Below, piece after piece: positions 1 through 7,933 of a stretch of DNA of 29,446 bases. The stretch spans positions 1-29,446 of the forward strand of contig JAUYMQ010000294.1 of the NCBI GenBank assembly GCA_030698575.1, read 5' to 3'. The position numbers were made by a program, and so were the translations under genes. The notes beneath the pieces were generated by a model. The model saw only the letters and a program-made list of their open reading frames with translations. It made no database searches and had not been told where the DNA came from. The stretch comes from Deltaproteobacteria bacterium. GTDB lineage: Bacteria; JAUYMQ01. How positions within the stretch are numbered: position 1 is the stretch's first letter; each line of letters opens with the position of its first letter.

Positions 1-196
1 AGATATCCGGCAACTCACCCGCCACGACGCCATCAGGGTGGTCCACGGAATGGCCGTGCCCATCGTCAGCTTGCGCGCTGTGATGATCTGGAGAAGTCTT
101 GTGGCAGAAAGGCGCGGTGCTCCCCACACCCGGCGCGAGAAGCAGGGCGGCGGCCAGGCAAAGGGCGGGGGCCTTTATGAGAAGAAAGCGTTTCAC
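1..196 (-). CDS. N-terminal part of a secreted, His/Asp-rich protein (cut by window edge)
   Basis: Reading the minus strand from a GTG at 196 gives 65 open codons running off the left edge. The start is chosen because AGGAG lies 8 nt upstream. The first ~28 residues are a Sec signal peptide: basic MKRF start, hydrophobic LCLAAALLLAPGVG core, and a small-residue stretch ending near STA. The mature part begins PFCHKTSPDHHSAQ and is rich in His and Asp, which could suggest metal binding, though the domain lies outside the window. I do not recognise the family. It is divergent from the flavin reductase at 360, so 197-359 should hold both promoters. A weak plus-strand pair (TTGACG at 299, CTAATG at 322) is visible there but is not convincing. 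Confidence 0.6.
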   Translation of the reverse strand, partial: MKRFLLIKAPALCLAAALLLAPGVGSTAPFCHKTSPDHHSAQADDGHGHSVDHPDGVVAGELPDI

Positions 197-359
197 TGCA
201 GAAAGCTCCTACCATGATGCCGGGAACTGCGCAATACGTTTCGTGTTTATCGGGACCGGGGCCGAGTTCCTTGAGCGGTCTTGAGCCGCAGTCCCCGGTT
301 GACGCCCTCCCCACCCGTGCGCTAATGGGTGGCCTTGATTTTACCGGAGCGCCGCCGCC

Positions 360-863
360 GTGAAAACGCAGCCGCACATCGACGAGAAGCTCTTCCGGCT
401 GACGATGGGCTGCTTCGCCTCGGGCGTGACCGTGGTGACCAGCGCCCGTGGCGCCGAAATTGCGGGGACGACGGTCTCGGCCTTCTCCTCCCTCTCCCTG
501 AACCCGCCCCTCGTCCTAGTCTGCCTCGACGAAACATCCGCCACGCGCGCGCTCATCGACGATGCCCGCGTCTTCGCCGTGAACGTCCTGGCGGAGGGGC
601 AGGAGGCATTGTCGGACCGCTTCGCCCAGCCGCGCGAGGAGGGGGATCCCCTTCAGTTCGACGGGGTGGGCTGGCGGCCGGGAACGACCGGATCGCCAAT
701 CCTTCAGGGCTGCCACGCCTTCGCCGAATGCCGGGTCGAGGCCGTCCACGACGGCGGCGATCACCGCATCTACGTCGGCCGCGTCACTGCGCTGGGGTTC
801 GACGAGAACAACACCCGCCCGCTCGTCTATCACGCGGGCGAGTACCGGCGCCTTGAAGGGTGA
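360..863 (+). CDS. Flavin reductase-like, FMN-binding domain protein
   Basis: This 167-residue protein matches the HpaC/DIM6-NTAB flavin reductase fold: CFASGVTVVTS near residue 18, a GTTVSAFSSLSLNPPLVLV core, FAVNVLAEGQEALSDRFA in the middle, and a C-terminal HRIYVGRVTAL strand. Members reduce FMN or FAD with NAD(P)H, often to supply a partner monooxygenase. They act in the cytoplasm as dimers. The start is GTG, with GGAG 10 nt upstream. No monooxygenase gene lies beside it, so the partner is unknown. The gene converges with the GST that ends at 871, leaving 7 bp between stop codons. Length is normal for a single-domain member. Family assignment is firm; substrate role is not. Confidence 0.88.
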   Translation: MKTQPHIDEKLFRLTMGCFASGVTVVTSARGAEIAGTTVSAFSSLSLNPPLVLVCLDETSATRALIDDARVFAVNVLAEGQEALSDRFAQPREEGDPLQFDGVGWRPGTTGSPILQGCHAFAECRVEAVHDGGDHRIYVGRVTALGFDENNTRPLVYHAGEYRRLEG

Positions 864-870
864 CCCCCTT

Positions 871-1626
871 TCAATCGATCTTCTTCCTGAACTTCGCGTA
901 CAGCTTGTCTTTCCACTCGAAGAAGCGCTTGTGGGCCGTCTGCACTTCCGGCACCCCACCGTGCGCGACGTCGGGCGGGAAGCGGAGATAGCCGTGCGGC
1001 GGAAGCTGGAGGAGCATCGCCGTGCCGGCGGCCGTGAAATCAGCGAGCGTGGGTGTGTCGCCCGTGAGATAGGGCGCGCGCGCGAGCCGGTTGTCGAGAA
1101 TGGTGAGCGTCGTCTCGGTCGCGACCCGCGCGTCGGCCACGGAGCGCTCGTTGATGCCGTCGCGAAGCATCAGCACCTTCATGAGCACAGGGCTCATCAC
1201 GGGGAGCAGGCGCCTGGTGAGCGTGTCCGAGTTCATCTCCATCGTTTTGCGCATGAAATCGTTGTCGCCCCGCATGCGCCAGATGAACAGCCTGCGCGCG
1301 ACCACGCCGAGCGCATGGTCGAGCCAGTCCTCCAGCATGAGCGTCTCGGCGCGGGCGTCGGGTTCCCTCGGGATGAGCGGCGGGTCGGGGTATCGTTCGT
1401 CGAGGTAGAGGGCGATGGCGGTTGAATCGTGGACGACGCGCTTCCGGTTGTTCGGATCGACGATCACCGGCACCTGGCGCTGCCCCGTCAGCTTGGCGAC
1501 GACCTTCTGGCCAGCGCCGTAAAGGACATCGATCTTGTTGTAGGGGATGTTCTTGTAGTCGAGAAGAAAGCGGACCTTCTCGCTGTAGTGGCTGATCTCG
1601 AACTGGTAGAGTGTGATGGGTTTCAT
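871..1626 (-). CDS. Glutathione S-transferase family protein
   Basis: The 251-residue product has a thioredoxin-fold N-terminal domain (MKPITLYQFEISHYSEKVRF start, GQRQVPVIVD cis-Pro loop near residue 50, then HDSTAIALYLDERYP as the glutathione-contacting strand and helix). An all-helical C-terminal domain follows, with LTGDTPTLADFTAAG as the N-capping-box region. The first domain fits glutathione binding, with Ser or Tyr at residues 13-14 as the likely thiol-activating residue. ATG 1626 is chosen because AGGAGT lies 7 nt upstream; the frame stays open further upstream but without coding character. It lies 49 bp downstream of the ferredoxin gene on the same strand and may be co-transcribed with it. 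The substrate cannot be inferred. Confidence 0.9.
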   Translation of the reverse strand: MKPITLYQFEISHYSEKVRFLLDYKNIPYNKIDVLYGAGQKVVAKLTGQRQVPVIVDPNNRKRVVHDSTAIALYLDERYPDPPLIPREPDARAETLMLEDWLDHALGVVARRLFIWRMRGDNDFMRKTMEMNSDTLTRRLLPVMSPVLMKVLMLRDGINERSVADARVATETTLTILDNRLARAPYLTGDTPTLADFTAAGTAMLLQLPPHGYLRFPPDVAHGGVPEVQTAHKRFFEWKDKLYAKFRKKID

Positions 1627-1675
1627 TGCGCTTACTCCTGGCGGGCCACGGCGGCGGCGCGATTCCGAAGGGAAC

Positions 1676-2011
1676 TCACGGGCCACCAGGCTCCGAAAGC
1701 CGAAGACGATCGAGATCGGCGGGGCGCTCCCCCGAGACGTGAGCGTCGAAGAGCAGGTCGGCGTATTCCTCCCGGGGGAGGACGTACCAGACGCCTTCGG
1801 GGTAAACCACCACCGTGGTCCCTTCGGGACGGCAGGCCCCCAGGCAGTCCGTGCCCGTGGCCTGGACCTCGACCCAGAGGCTGCGCTCAGCGATCCGGTC
1901 CTGGAGCCGCCGAAGGACTTTCTCGCCCTGCCCGTGGATGCAGCAGGTGAGCGCCGCGCCCGGGGGACGTTCATTCTGGCACACCAGGAAGTGGACTCGC
2001 CTCCGCCACAT
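1676..2011 (-). CDS. Thioredoxin-fold (2Fe-2S) ferredoxin
   Basis: This is a 111-residue protein. The HFLVCQNERPPGA motif (C11), Cys23-Cys24 and TDCLGACRPEG (C56, C60) give the cysteine pattern of thioredoxin-like [2Fe-2S] ferredoxins, related to the NuoE fold and to ferredoxins linked to cobalamin synthesis. VVVYPEGVWY after the last pair is typical. It should be a small cytoplasmic electron carrier. ATG 2011 is supported by GAGG 6 nt upstream. The frame is open as far as 2209, but that extension overlaps the divergent gene at 2127 and lacks family character. The 2012-2126 gap is a divergent promoter region with an AT island (ataata around 2043-2049). Confidence 0.85.
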   Translation of the reverse strand: MWRRRVHFLVCQNERPPGAALTCCIHGQGEKVLRRLQDRIAERSLWVEVQATGTDCLGACRPEGTTVVVYPEGVWYVLPREEYADLLFDAHVSGERPADLDRLRLSEPGGP

Positions 2012-2126
2012 GCGATCCCTCGCGGTCAGGTCTGAACGGGGGATAATATCATGCCCCGGGGGGAGCCGTTTGACGCCCGGCGGGGCCTTCCCGTAAATAG
2101 GGGGCACCTCCAGGGGGGATCCACCG

Positions 2127-3221
2127 ATGGCCGAACCGGAACAGACGCCGACACTACCGCGCGCAGGAATGGACCGCGTGCTCGCGCTCTTTCCCGTCGC
2201 CCTTTCCATCCTGTTCTTCTACCTGCTCTTCCAGGTGTTCCAGCCCTTCCTCGGGGCGATCGTCTGGGCGCTCATCCTCTCCATCCTGTTCACCCCCCTT
2301 CACCGGAAGATCCGCCACCGCCTCAAGGAAAAGAAGAGCCTCGCGGCCTTCGTGATGACGCTCCTCGTGATCGTCGTCATCGTCATTCCCGCCGTGGTCC
2401 TCTCGATGGTGCTGGGACGGCAAGCCGCCCAGGGTATCTCGCTGGTGGCGGACACGGTGAGCAAGATCGAGAACGACAGCACGGTGGCGGTCCTCAATCA
2501 TCCGCTCATGCTGAAGGCCAGGGACACCGTGCTCCCCATGCTGGATCTCGACAACGTGGAGTTCCGCAACTCGCTGCTGAAAGCCCTGCGCGAACTCTCG
2601 TCGGCAGCGCTCGGCTGGTCCACGGCCATCCTCCAGAACCTCGTGAAGATGTTCTTCGGGCTGTTCATCATGCTCTTCACGCTCTACTACGTCTTCAAGG
2701 ACGGAGGCGCCGCCCGGGAGTATCTGGATCAAATTCACCCGATGATCCGGCAGACCAACGTCGTCAAAACGCTCGAAGAGCTCACCTTCACCACGTTCTA
2801 TGCGGGCTTCGTGACGGCGGCCACGCAGGGATTCCTGGCGGGCGTGGCCTTCGCGGTCCTGGGTGTGCCGTCGGCCTTCTTCTGGGGCACGATGACGGCC
2901 TTGCTGTCCTTCGTCCCCATCATGGGCGCCACGTCGGTCTGGCTCCCGATGGTCATCTGGTTCGCCATCACGGGCGCAACAGGGAAGGCAATCGGGCTGG
3001 CCATCTGGGGCGTCAGCGTGGTGAGTGTGGCCGACAACCTGATCAAGCCCGCGCTCATCAGCGGCCGCATGAATCTCCATCCCCTCCTGGTCTTCTTCGC
3101 GGTTCTCGGCGGGCTCGGCTACTTCGGGGCGCTGGGCATCATCCTCGGGCCGCTGGTGCTCGTGCTCTCGCTGGGCCTCCTCGATGCTTTCGTGGCCAGC
3201 TCGCGTGGGCGGAAAGCCTGA
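2127..3221 (+). CDS. AI-2E family (PerM/YdiK-type) transporter
   Basis: The 364-residue integral membrane protein has the AI-2E exporter family layout: two N-terminal membrane segments (about 20-45, LFPVALSILFFYLLF onward), a third around 70-95, a long periplasmic helical region (~100-165), then a C-terminal membrane bundle with FVPIMGATSVWLP and PLLVFFAVLGGLGYFGALG, the most conserved stretches. Despite the family name, members transport varied substrates, including ions and small molecules. An autoinducer role should not be assumed. ATG 2127 follows an AGGGGGG ribosome site. The next gene, an MFS transporter, starts at the base after this stop codon, so the two are almost certainly translated from one message. 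Confidence 0.9.
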   Translation: MAEPEQTPTLPRAGMDRVLALFPVALSILFFYLLFQVFQPFLGAIVWALILSILFTPLHRKIRHRLKEKKSLAAFVMTLLVIVVIVIPAVVLSMVLGRQAAQGISLVADTVSKIENDSTVAVLNHPLMLKARDTVLPMLDLDNVEFRNSLLKALRELSSAALGWSTAILQNLVKMFFGLFIMLFTLYYVFKDGGAAREYLDQIHPMIRQTNVVKTLEELTFTTFYAGFVTAATQGFLAGVAFAVLGVPSAFFWGTMTALLSFVPIMGATSVWLPMVIWFAITGATGKAIGLAIWGVSVVSVADNLIKPALISGRMNLHPLLVFFAVLGGLGYFGALGIILGPLVLVLSLGLLDAFVASSRGRKA

Positions 3222-4349
3222 GTGCTCCTCGCGAACTTCTACTTCTGGTACTTCGCCGCCGTCAGCATCTTCATCGCCTTCTTCAACATCTACGTGAAGC
3301 ACCTCGGATTCAGCTCCTTCGAGATCTCGGTCCTCGCCTCGCTGCATCCGCTGGCTCGCGTACTGTGGCCTCCCTTCTGGGGGCACCTCGCCGACCGAAG
3401 CGGCCGTAGAGATCGAGTGGCGGCGGCCGTGAACCTCACGGCGACGGCTGTCTTCGGCGCCTACTTCTTCGCCGACCGCTTCCTGACACTCTTCATCGTG
3501 CAGCTGGTCTTCACCTTCTTCTGGTCCACCGTCCTCCCCCTCATGGAGGCGACCTCGCTCGAGCAGGCCTCGCTCGGGCGCATCGACTACGGGCGAAGCC
3601 GGATGTGGGGCTCGGTCGGATTCATCCTCGCGAGCCTCGCCATCGGCCCGCTCCTCGACCGCCTGGGCATCTCCTTCGCGCTATGGACCATCCTGGGCTG
3701 TCTCTTCCTGAGCTCCTTCTCGACGCTTTTCACGCCCCGGCCGGAAATCATCCACAGCCCCCAGCCAGGTTCCCTTCGAATCTTCCTCGGGCGGCCCGAG
3801 GTAAAGCTCTTCTTCTTCGTGGGCATGCTGTGCCAGCTCTCACACGCCACGATGTACAACTTTCTCTCGATCCATCTCGAGACGGTGGGCTATTCCAACA
3901 ACCTGATCGGCGCCCTCTGGGCCTTCGGCGTGATCTGCGAGGTGCCCGTCATTCGCTGGTCCACCCGCCTGATCGACCGCTTCGGACGCCTGCACCTCAT
4001 GACCTTCGCCCTCTTCATGGCGACGATCCGCTGGCTGATCATGTCGGTCACGACGGCCTATCCCCTGCTGCTGTTCGCCCAGGGAATGCACGCCATCACA
4101 TTCGGCATGTTCCACGTCGCAGCCGTCACGCACGCCTTCGCACTCGCGCCACCCCACCTGCGCGCCCGGGGGCAGGCGCTCTACAGCGGCCTCTCCTTCG
4201 GCGTGGGCATCTCGATCGGGATGCTCGTGAACGGCGCGGTGTACGATACAGTCGGCGCGGGCGCATGTTTCGCGGGGAGCGCGGTCGTGGCACTGGCCGC
4301 CGCCCTGCTCTCGCTCAAGCTTCACGAAAAGCCAGCCGCCCCCGCTTGA
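3222..4349 (+). CDS. MFS transporter, HcaT/MFS_1-like
   Basis: This 375-residue, roughly 12-helix membrane protein resembles the MFS_1-like group, which includes the 3-phenylpropionate transporter HcaT. Supporting features are the FYFWYFAAVSIFIAFFNIYV start, the LARVLWPPFWGHLADRSGRR loop between helices 2 and 3, IDYGRSRMWGSVGFI in the first half, and RARGQALYSGLSFGVG in the second. It probably acts as a proton-coupled uptake or efflux carrier for a small organic molecule. It starts at a GTG directly after the AI-2E stop (TGAGTG), with no intergenic base, and probably depends on translational coupling. It ends 61 bp before the SDR gene. Confidence 0.88.
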   Translation: MLLANFYFWYFAAVSIFIAFFNIYVKHLGFSSFEISVLASLHPLARVLWPPFWGHLADRSGRRDRVAAAVNLTATAVFGAYFFADRFLTLFIVQLVFTFFWSTVLPLMEATSLEQASLGRIDYGRSRMWGSVGFILASLAIGPLLDRLGISFALWTILGCLFLSSFSTLFTPRPEIIHSPQPGSLRIFLGRPEVKLFFFVGMLCQLSHATMYNFLSIHLETVGYSNNLIGALWAFGVICEVPVIRWSTRLIDRFGRLHLMTFALFMATIRWLIMSVTTAYPLLLFAQGMHAITFGMFHVAAVTHAFALAPPHLRARGQALYSGLSFGVGISIGMLVNGAVYDTVGAGACFAGSAVVALAAALLSLKLHEKPAAPA

Positions 4350-4410
4350 CGGGCAGCAGGCCGCTGATTAGAAGAAGAAATGGCAGGGCGTCACGCCGAA
4401 GGGAGACAGC

Positions 4411-5244
4411 ATGCAGATCAAGGGCGAGCTGGCAATCGTGACCGGCGCGTCGAGCGGCATCGGGCTCACCGTTTCGCGCGATCTCGCCGCCGGCGGCGCG
4501 CGGGTGGCGATGATCGCCCGCAACCCGAAGAAGCTCGCGGAAGCGCGGGCGGGCTTCGGCGCTCTCGCGAAAAGGTGCAGTGTTCATTCCTGCGACGTCG
4601 GCTCCTGGCGCGCGGTGCAGGCTGCCTTCAAGAAGATCAGCGCCGCGCACGGGCGGCCTGCGATCCTGGTCAACAACGCCGGCATCTCCGCGGTGACCCC
4701 CTTTGCGCAGATGGCGCCCGCCGAGATGGAGCGCATGGTTCGCACGAACGTGACGGGGCTGCTCTTCTGCACGCGCGCGGCGCTGGTACCCATGCGGGCG
4801 GCCCGGCGGGGGGTGATCGTGAACGTGGGATCCATCGCAGGGCTATTCGCGATCCCGCTAATGTCGGCCTACTCGGCCACCAAGTGGGCCGTGACAGGGC
4901 TTTCGGAATCGCTCAACGCGGAGCTTTCAGGCGAGGGAATTCACGTGGGCGTGGTCTGCCCGGCCATCGTGGAGACGCCGCTCGTCAAGCGCGAGGAGGA
5001 GCGGACGGGACTCTCGATTCCCCACTTGATGACGCTCAAGCCCGAAACCGTGTCGAAGGCCGTGCTGGAGGTCATCCGGAAGGAGCGCGACATCGTCGTG
5101 GTGCCGCGCGCGCTGGGCGCGGTCGCGGCGCTGCGCCCCACGCTCGGACCGCTCGTGCGCTGGGCGGCGCGCGAGTCCACCACGCTGCTGAAGTCCCGCC
5201 TGCGCCCGCCGGCGCCCAGGGCGAAGAAGGGGAAGAAGGGATGA
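4411..5244 (+). CDS. Short-chain dehydrogenase/reductase (SDR)
   Basis: The 277-residue protein has the full classical SDR signature: TGASSGIG (11-18) for dinucleotide binding, the NNAG motif (88-91), and the catalytic tetrad N113, S141, Y154 and K158 in the SAYSATKW context. It should be an NAD(P)H-dependent cytoplasmic oxidoreductase. R37 and N38 after the second strand suggest NADP preference, but this is inference. The C-terminus carries a basic, Pro/Lys-rich tail (about 263-277) that is unusual and might mediate membrane or polyanion contact. GGGAG precedes ATG 4411. Its stop overlaps the start of the next gene (ATGA at 5241), so the lipoprotein is translationally coupled. Confidence 0.92.
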   Translation: MQIKGELAIVTGASSGIGLTVSRDLAAGGARVAMIARNPKKLAEARAGFGALAKRCSVHSCDVGSWRAVQAAFKKISAAHGRPAILVNNAGISAVTPFAQMAPAEMERMVRTNVTGLLFCTRAALVPMRAARRGVIVNVGSIAGLFAIPLMSAYSATKWAVTGLSESLNAELSGEGIHVGVVCPAIVETPLVKREEERTGLSIPHLMTLKPETVSKAVLEVIRKERDIVVVPRALGAVAALRPTLGPLVRWAARESTTLLKSRLRPPAPRAKKGKKG

Positions 5245-5567
5245 TCCGTGCCGCGGGTGTCGCCGTGCTGCTTCTCTCCGCCGCTCTTCTGGGGACCGGC
5301 TGCAAGCACCTGATCCGGGTTCCCGGGGGGGGAGACCTCCGCATCGGCCAGGAGAGCAAACCGGTCGGCCCCATCATCACCGACGAGACCCGGAGCGGCG
5401 CTGCCTGCGGCCCGGGGCTCGCCGCCTGCCCCGGCGGGACGGCGTGCTTCGCCAAAGAGGGTGAAGCAACCTGCGTTACCGAGGAGGCCGCGTGCAAAGC
5501 GGCCGGCTGCGGGAGCCGGCCCTGCGAGATCGCGGAGAGCTTTCCGATGAAAGCCATCTGCCACTAG
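5241..5567 (+). CDS. Small cysteine-rich lipoprotein
   Basis: The 108-residue protein has a type II signal peptide with lipobox LGTGC (Cys21). The mature domain carries eight further cysteines within about 65 residues (CGPG, CPGG, TACF, ATCV, ACKAAGCGSRPC and the penultimate C of ICH). An even number suggests four disulfides in a small knotted domain, recalling secreted Cys-rich modules of the 'GTACF...CV' type. No homologous function is recognised. The ATG overlaps the stop of the SDR gene by four bases and uses the purine-rich GAAGAAGGGG run as ribosome site. It is expected to be anchored in the outer membrane or periplasm. Confidence 0.78.
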   Translation: MIRAAGVAVLLLSAALLGTGCKHLIRVPGGGDLRIGQESKPVGPIITDETRSGAACGPGLAACPGGTACFAKEGEATCVTEEAACKAAGCGSRPCEIAESFPMKAICH

Positions 5568-5585
5568 AGAGAGCGAGAAGAAGCC

Positions 5586-6083
5586 ATGGTTGCCAACGAC
5601 GCGCACCTGCACCTTCTGCTGAATCACCTTCCCATCATCGGCGCGCTTGTCTCGACGCTGCTGCTCGCCTGCGGCCTGGCGGTGAGGAGCAAGGACCTGA
5701 CGCGGGCGGCCTTCGCGCTCACACTGCTCTTCGCGGTCGTCACCTACCCGGCGGCCGGGAGCGGCCGCGAGGCCGAGGACGTCATCGAGAAGATGGCGGG
5801 GGTATCCGAGGATCGGATCGAGGTGCACGAAGAACGGGCGGAGAAGGCGGTGGTCGCGATGTACGCGTCCGGCGCGCTCGCCCTGCTGGGGCTCGCCCTG
5901 GGAATGCGCGGCGAAGCGCCGCGGTGGGCCGCGGTACTCTGTCTCGTCCTGCTGATCGCGACTTCAGGTCTGATGGGATGGACGGGGAAAGCGGGGGGCG
6001 AGATCCATCACCCCGAGACGCGGCCCGGCTTCGTGGCGCCGGAGGCGTCGGGCAACGGGGACGAGAACGAACATAATCAATGA
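5586..6083 (+). CDS. Four-helix membrane protein (DUF2231-like)
   Basis: The 165-residue protein has about four transmembrane segments: HLHLLLNHLPIIGALVSTLL (~8-27), FALTLLFAVVTYPAAG (~43-58), MYASGALALLGLALGM (~88-103), and WAAVLCLVLLIATSGLMGWTG (~108-128). Conserved-looking His residues (LHLLLNHLP, EVHEERAE, GEIHHPE) at the membrane edges resemble the DUF2231 group, proposed to be haem- or metal-binding, but no function is established. The C-terminal tail is acidic and polar. It follows the lipoprotein by 18 bp and probably ends that operon. Its last 7 bases overlap the stop region of the convergent creatininase-like gene. Confidence 0.72.
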   Translation: MVANDAHLHLLLNHLPIIGALVSTLLLACGLAVRSKDLTRAAFALTLLFAVVTYPAAGSGREAEDVIEKMAGVSEDRIEVHEERAEKAVVAMYASGALALLGLALGMRGEAPRWAAVLCLVLLIATSGLMGWTGKAGGEIHHPETRPGFVAPEASGNGDENEHNQ

Positions 6084-6838
6084 GCGTCCCGATCCTGGGC
6101 ATCGGCGGCGCGCCCCCCGCTGGTGAAGGACCAGAGATCCTCGGCCACCAGCTTCACGCAAAGATCGAAGAGCCGCTTTCCCGCTCCGGCGTCGGCCAGC
6201 GAGGGGTCGCTCTCCATCCGTCCGTCGGGAAAGGTTTTTCGGAAGTCTTCGGCCGAGAGCGGCCAGTCGTGCCGCGGATGTTCGATCACGGCGGGCGCGC
6301 CGAGGGGCTCCACGGCCCCCGGGGCGAGGTGCATCGTCACGGAGATCTCGCTCGGCGTCGCGTGTCTGCCGTTCTTTTCCCCGAACAGCTCCTTCTCCAG
6401 CTTCCTTACCTCGGCGTTCTGCCACCAGCTCGTGAGCCGGAAGCGGCACCCTGCCAGCGCGTGGTGCACCTCGCTGAAAGCCGCGTGCAGCGTGGCGATG
6501 TTGCCGCCGTGGCCGTTCATGAAATAGAAGCCGCGGAAGCCATGGCGGTGGAGGCTTCCGACGACGTCGTGAACCATCGCCATGAGGGTGCTCGGACGGA
6601 GGGTGACGGTGCCGGCGAAGCCCATGTGGTGGGTGGCCATGCCGTAGGGGAGCGGCGGCGCGACGAGGACGCCGGCCGCATCGCCGGCGGCGCGGGCGAT
6701 GCCGTCCGCGGTCAGAAAATCGGTGCCGCACAGCCCGTTGGGCCCGTGCTGCTCGGTGCTGCCTATGGGAATGACCACGGCGTCGGATGACGCCAGGTAG
6801 CGTTCGACCTCCGGCCAGGCGAGATGAGCGAGCTGCAC
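6077..6838 (-). CDS. Creatininase-family amidohydrolase
   Basis: The 253-residue enzyme matches the creatininase superfamily: PIGSTEQHGPNGLCGTDFLT (metal ligands in E-x-H and the following Asp) and FYFMNGHGGNIATL (third ligand His), plus APPLPYGMATHHMGF. Members are cytoplasmic hexamers with a binuclear metal site and open cyclic amides; relatives include creatinine amidohydrolase and cofactor-biosynthesis enzymes such as MftE. GTG 6838 is chosen because GGGAGG lies 6 nt upstream; the open frame upstream runs into the DUF2203 gene. It is the last gene of the five-gene minus-strand run. The substrate is unknown, and no mycofactocin peptide is visible nearby. Confidence 0.87.
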   Translation of the reverse strand: MQLAHLAWPEVERYLASSDAVVIPIGSTEQHGPNGLCGTDFLTADGIARAAGDAAGVLVAPPLPYGMATHHMGFAGTVTLRPSTLMAMVHDVVGSLHRHGFRGFYFMNGHGGNIATLHAAFSEVHHALAGCRFRLTSWWQNAEVRKLEKELFGEKNGRHATPSEISVTMHLAPGAVEPLGAPAVIEHPRHDWPLSAEDFRKTFPDGRMESDPSLADAGAGKRLFDLCVKLVAEDLWSFTSGGRAADAQDRDAH

Positions 6839-6866
6839 TGCGAACCTCCCTCGCGCGGGCGGCGGC

Positions 6867-7223
6867 CTAGTTGATCCGAAGGCGTCCCGCGAAACCTTCC
6901 TCGTAGCCGTGGAAGTGATCAACCTCCTGCTCCGGCCACTTCCAGCAGTAGTACCCCTCGCCGTTGTCGAAATCGACGAGGAACATCCCCTTGACCTCGG
7001 CGCCCACGTCCTGAACTTCCTCGGCCCAGTCGTTGAGGCGCTCGAGATACTCCTGCTCGAGTACGGCGCGGCGCGAGTCCCCCTCATCAAGCGCCCCGAG
7101 CGACTGGGCCAGATCCCTCAGCTCCTCGGCGGCCTGCTCGGTGATCTCACGCACTTTCGGGAGCAGCGCGCGCGCCTCCTCCAGCGTGAACCTTTTCCGC
7201 TCGAGTTCGGATTCGCTTGCCAT
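6867..7223 (-). CDS. DUF2203 family protein
   Basis: The 118-residue, strongly charged protein begins with a long helical region (FTLEEARALLPKVREITEQA) and ends in a compact segment KGMFLVDFDNGEGYYCWKW followed by a GYEEGFAGR motif. This layout is diagnostic of DUF2203, whose function is unknown. ATG 7223 is preferred over GTG 7226: GGGGAG then sits 5 nt upstream rather than nearly touching the start. It lies 14 bp after the HAD gene and 28 bp before the creatininase gene, so it is inside the operon. The protein should be cytoplasmic and may be partly coiled-coil in its N-terminal 70 residues. Confidence 0.82.
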   Translation of the reverse strand: MASESELERKRFTLEEARALLPKVREITEQAAEELRDLAQSLGALDEGDSRRAVLEQEYLERLNDWAEEVQDVGAEVKGMFLVDFDNGEGYYCWKWPEQEVDHFHGYEEGFAGRLRIN

Positions 7224-7237
7224 CACCTCTCCCCGGG

Positions 7238-7927
7238 TTATTGCCCGCCGAAGCGCGCTACAACAGTTTCGGCGTCGAAGCCGACGAAACCCTTCACCAC
7301 CATCTCGGCCTCCGCCAGCTCCTCGGCCGGGTAGGAGGTGGCCACCGCAAGACAGGGCATGCCCGCGGCATGCGCAGCGGCGATACCGTGCCGCGAGTCC
7401 TCGATGACGAGGCAGTCCGCCGGAAGAACGGGGGGCGACGCGCCGGTAGCAGCGTTGATGCGCGCCAGGGCCGTCACGAAGCTCTCCGGGTCGGGCTTTC
7501 CGCGAGAGACGTCCTCGGCCGTGACGATCGTCGTGAAGCTGGCGGTGAGCATCGCCGCCTCGAGGACCATCTCAACCTCGTGCCGCAGGGCGCCCGAGGC
7601 GATAGCGCAGGGGAAGAGCCGCGCGAGCCCCCGCGCCAGATCCACTGCGCCGGGGACGAGTTCCACGCCGCCCTTCACCTCATCGAGGTAGCAGGCCGCC
7701 TTGCGGCTGATGAGATCCCGGAGCAGCCCGCCGTCAAGCTGGCGCCCGGCGTCGCGGTAAACGGCGGTGAAGCAGCCCCGGTCATCCATGGCGAGGTAGC
7801 GAGCGAAGTAGTCTTCCTCGCTGAGGGTCAGGCCCTCTTCCGACAGAACGCGCTGAAATGCGCGCAGATGAGATCGCTCGCTGTCGGCGATGACGCCGTC
7901 GCAATCGAAGATGACGGCACGCAGCAC
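7238..7927 (-). CDS. HAD-superfamily phosphatase (beta-phosphoglucomutase-like)
   Basis: The 229-residue protein shows all HAD motifs: FDCDGVIADSE (nucleophile D8 and acid/base D10), a Ser/Ala-rich motif II region (CAIASGALRH), the motif III lysine in SRGKPDPE, and motif IV VIEDSRHGI. The alpha-helical cap after motif I places it with the beta-phosphoglucomutase/phosphoglycolate phosphatase-like group. It should hydrolyse a small phosphoester in the cytoplasm; the substrate is unknown. GTG 7927 is the start, with GGGGAG 12 nt upstream inside the end of the previous gene. Only 6 bp separate it from the DUF1499 stop codon. Confidence 0.9.
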   Translation of the reverse strand: MLRAVIFDCDGVIADSERSHLRAFQRVLSEEGLTLSEEDYFARYLAMDDRGCFTAVYRDAGRQLDGGLLRDLISRKAACYLDEVKGGVELVPGAVDLARGLARLFPCAIASGALRHEVEMVLEAAMLTASFTTIVTAEDVSRGKPDPESFVTALARINAATGASPPVLPADCLVIEDSRHGIAAAHAAGMPCLAVATSYPAEELAEAEMVVKGFVGFDAETVVARFGGQ

Positions 7928-7933
7928 GGCGTC

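Noticed and set aside
2154-3386. 410-codon minus-strand frame over the AI-2E and MFS genes
   Set aside because: Antisense to clear membrane-protein genes; acidic/His-rich composition is a shadow of GC-rich coding.
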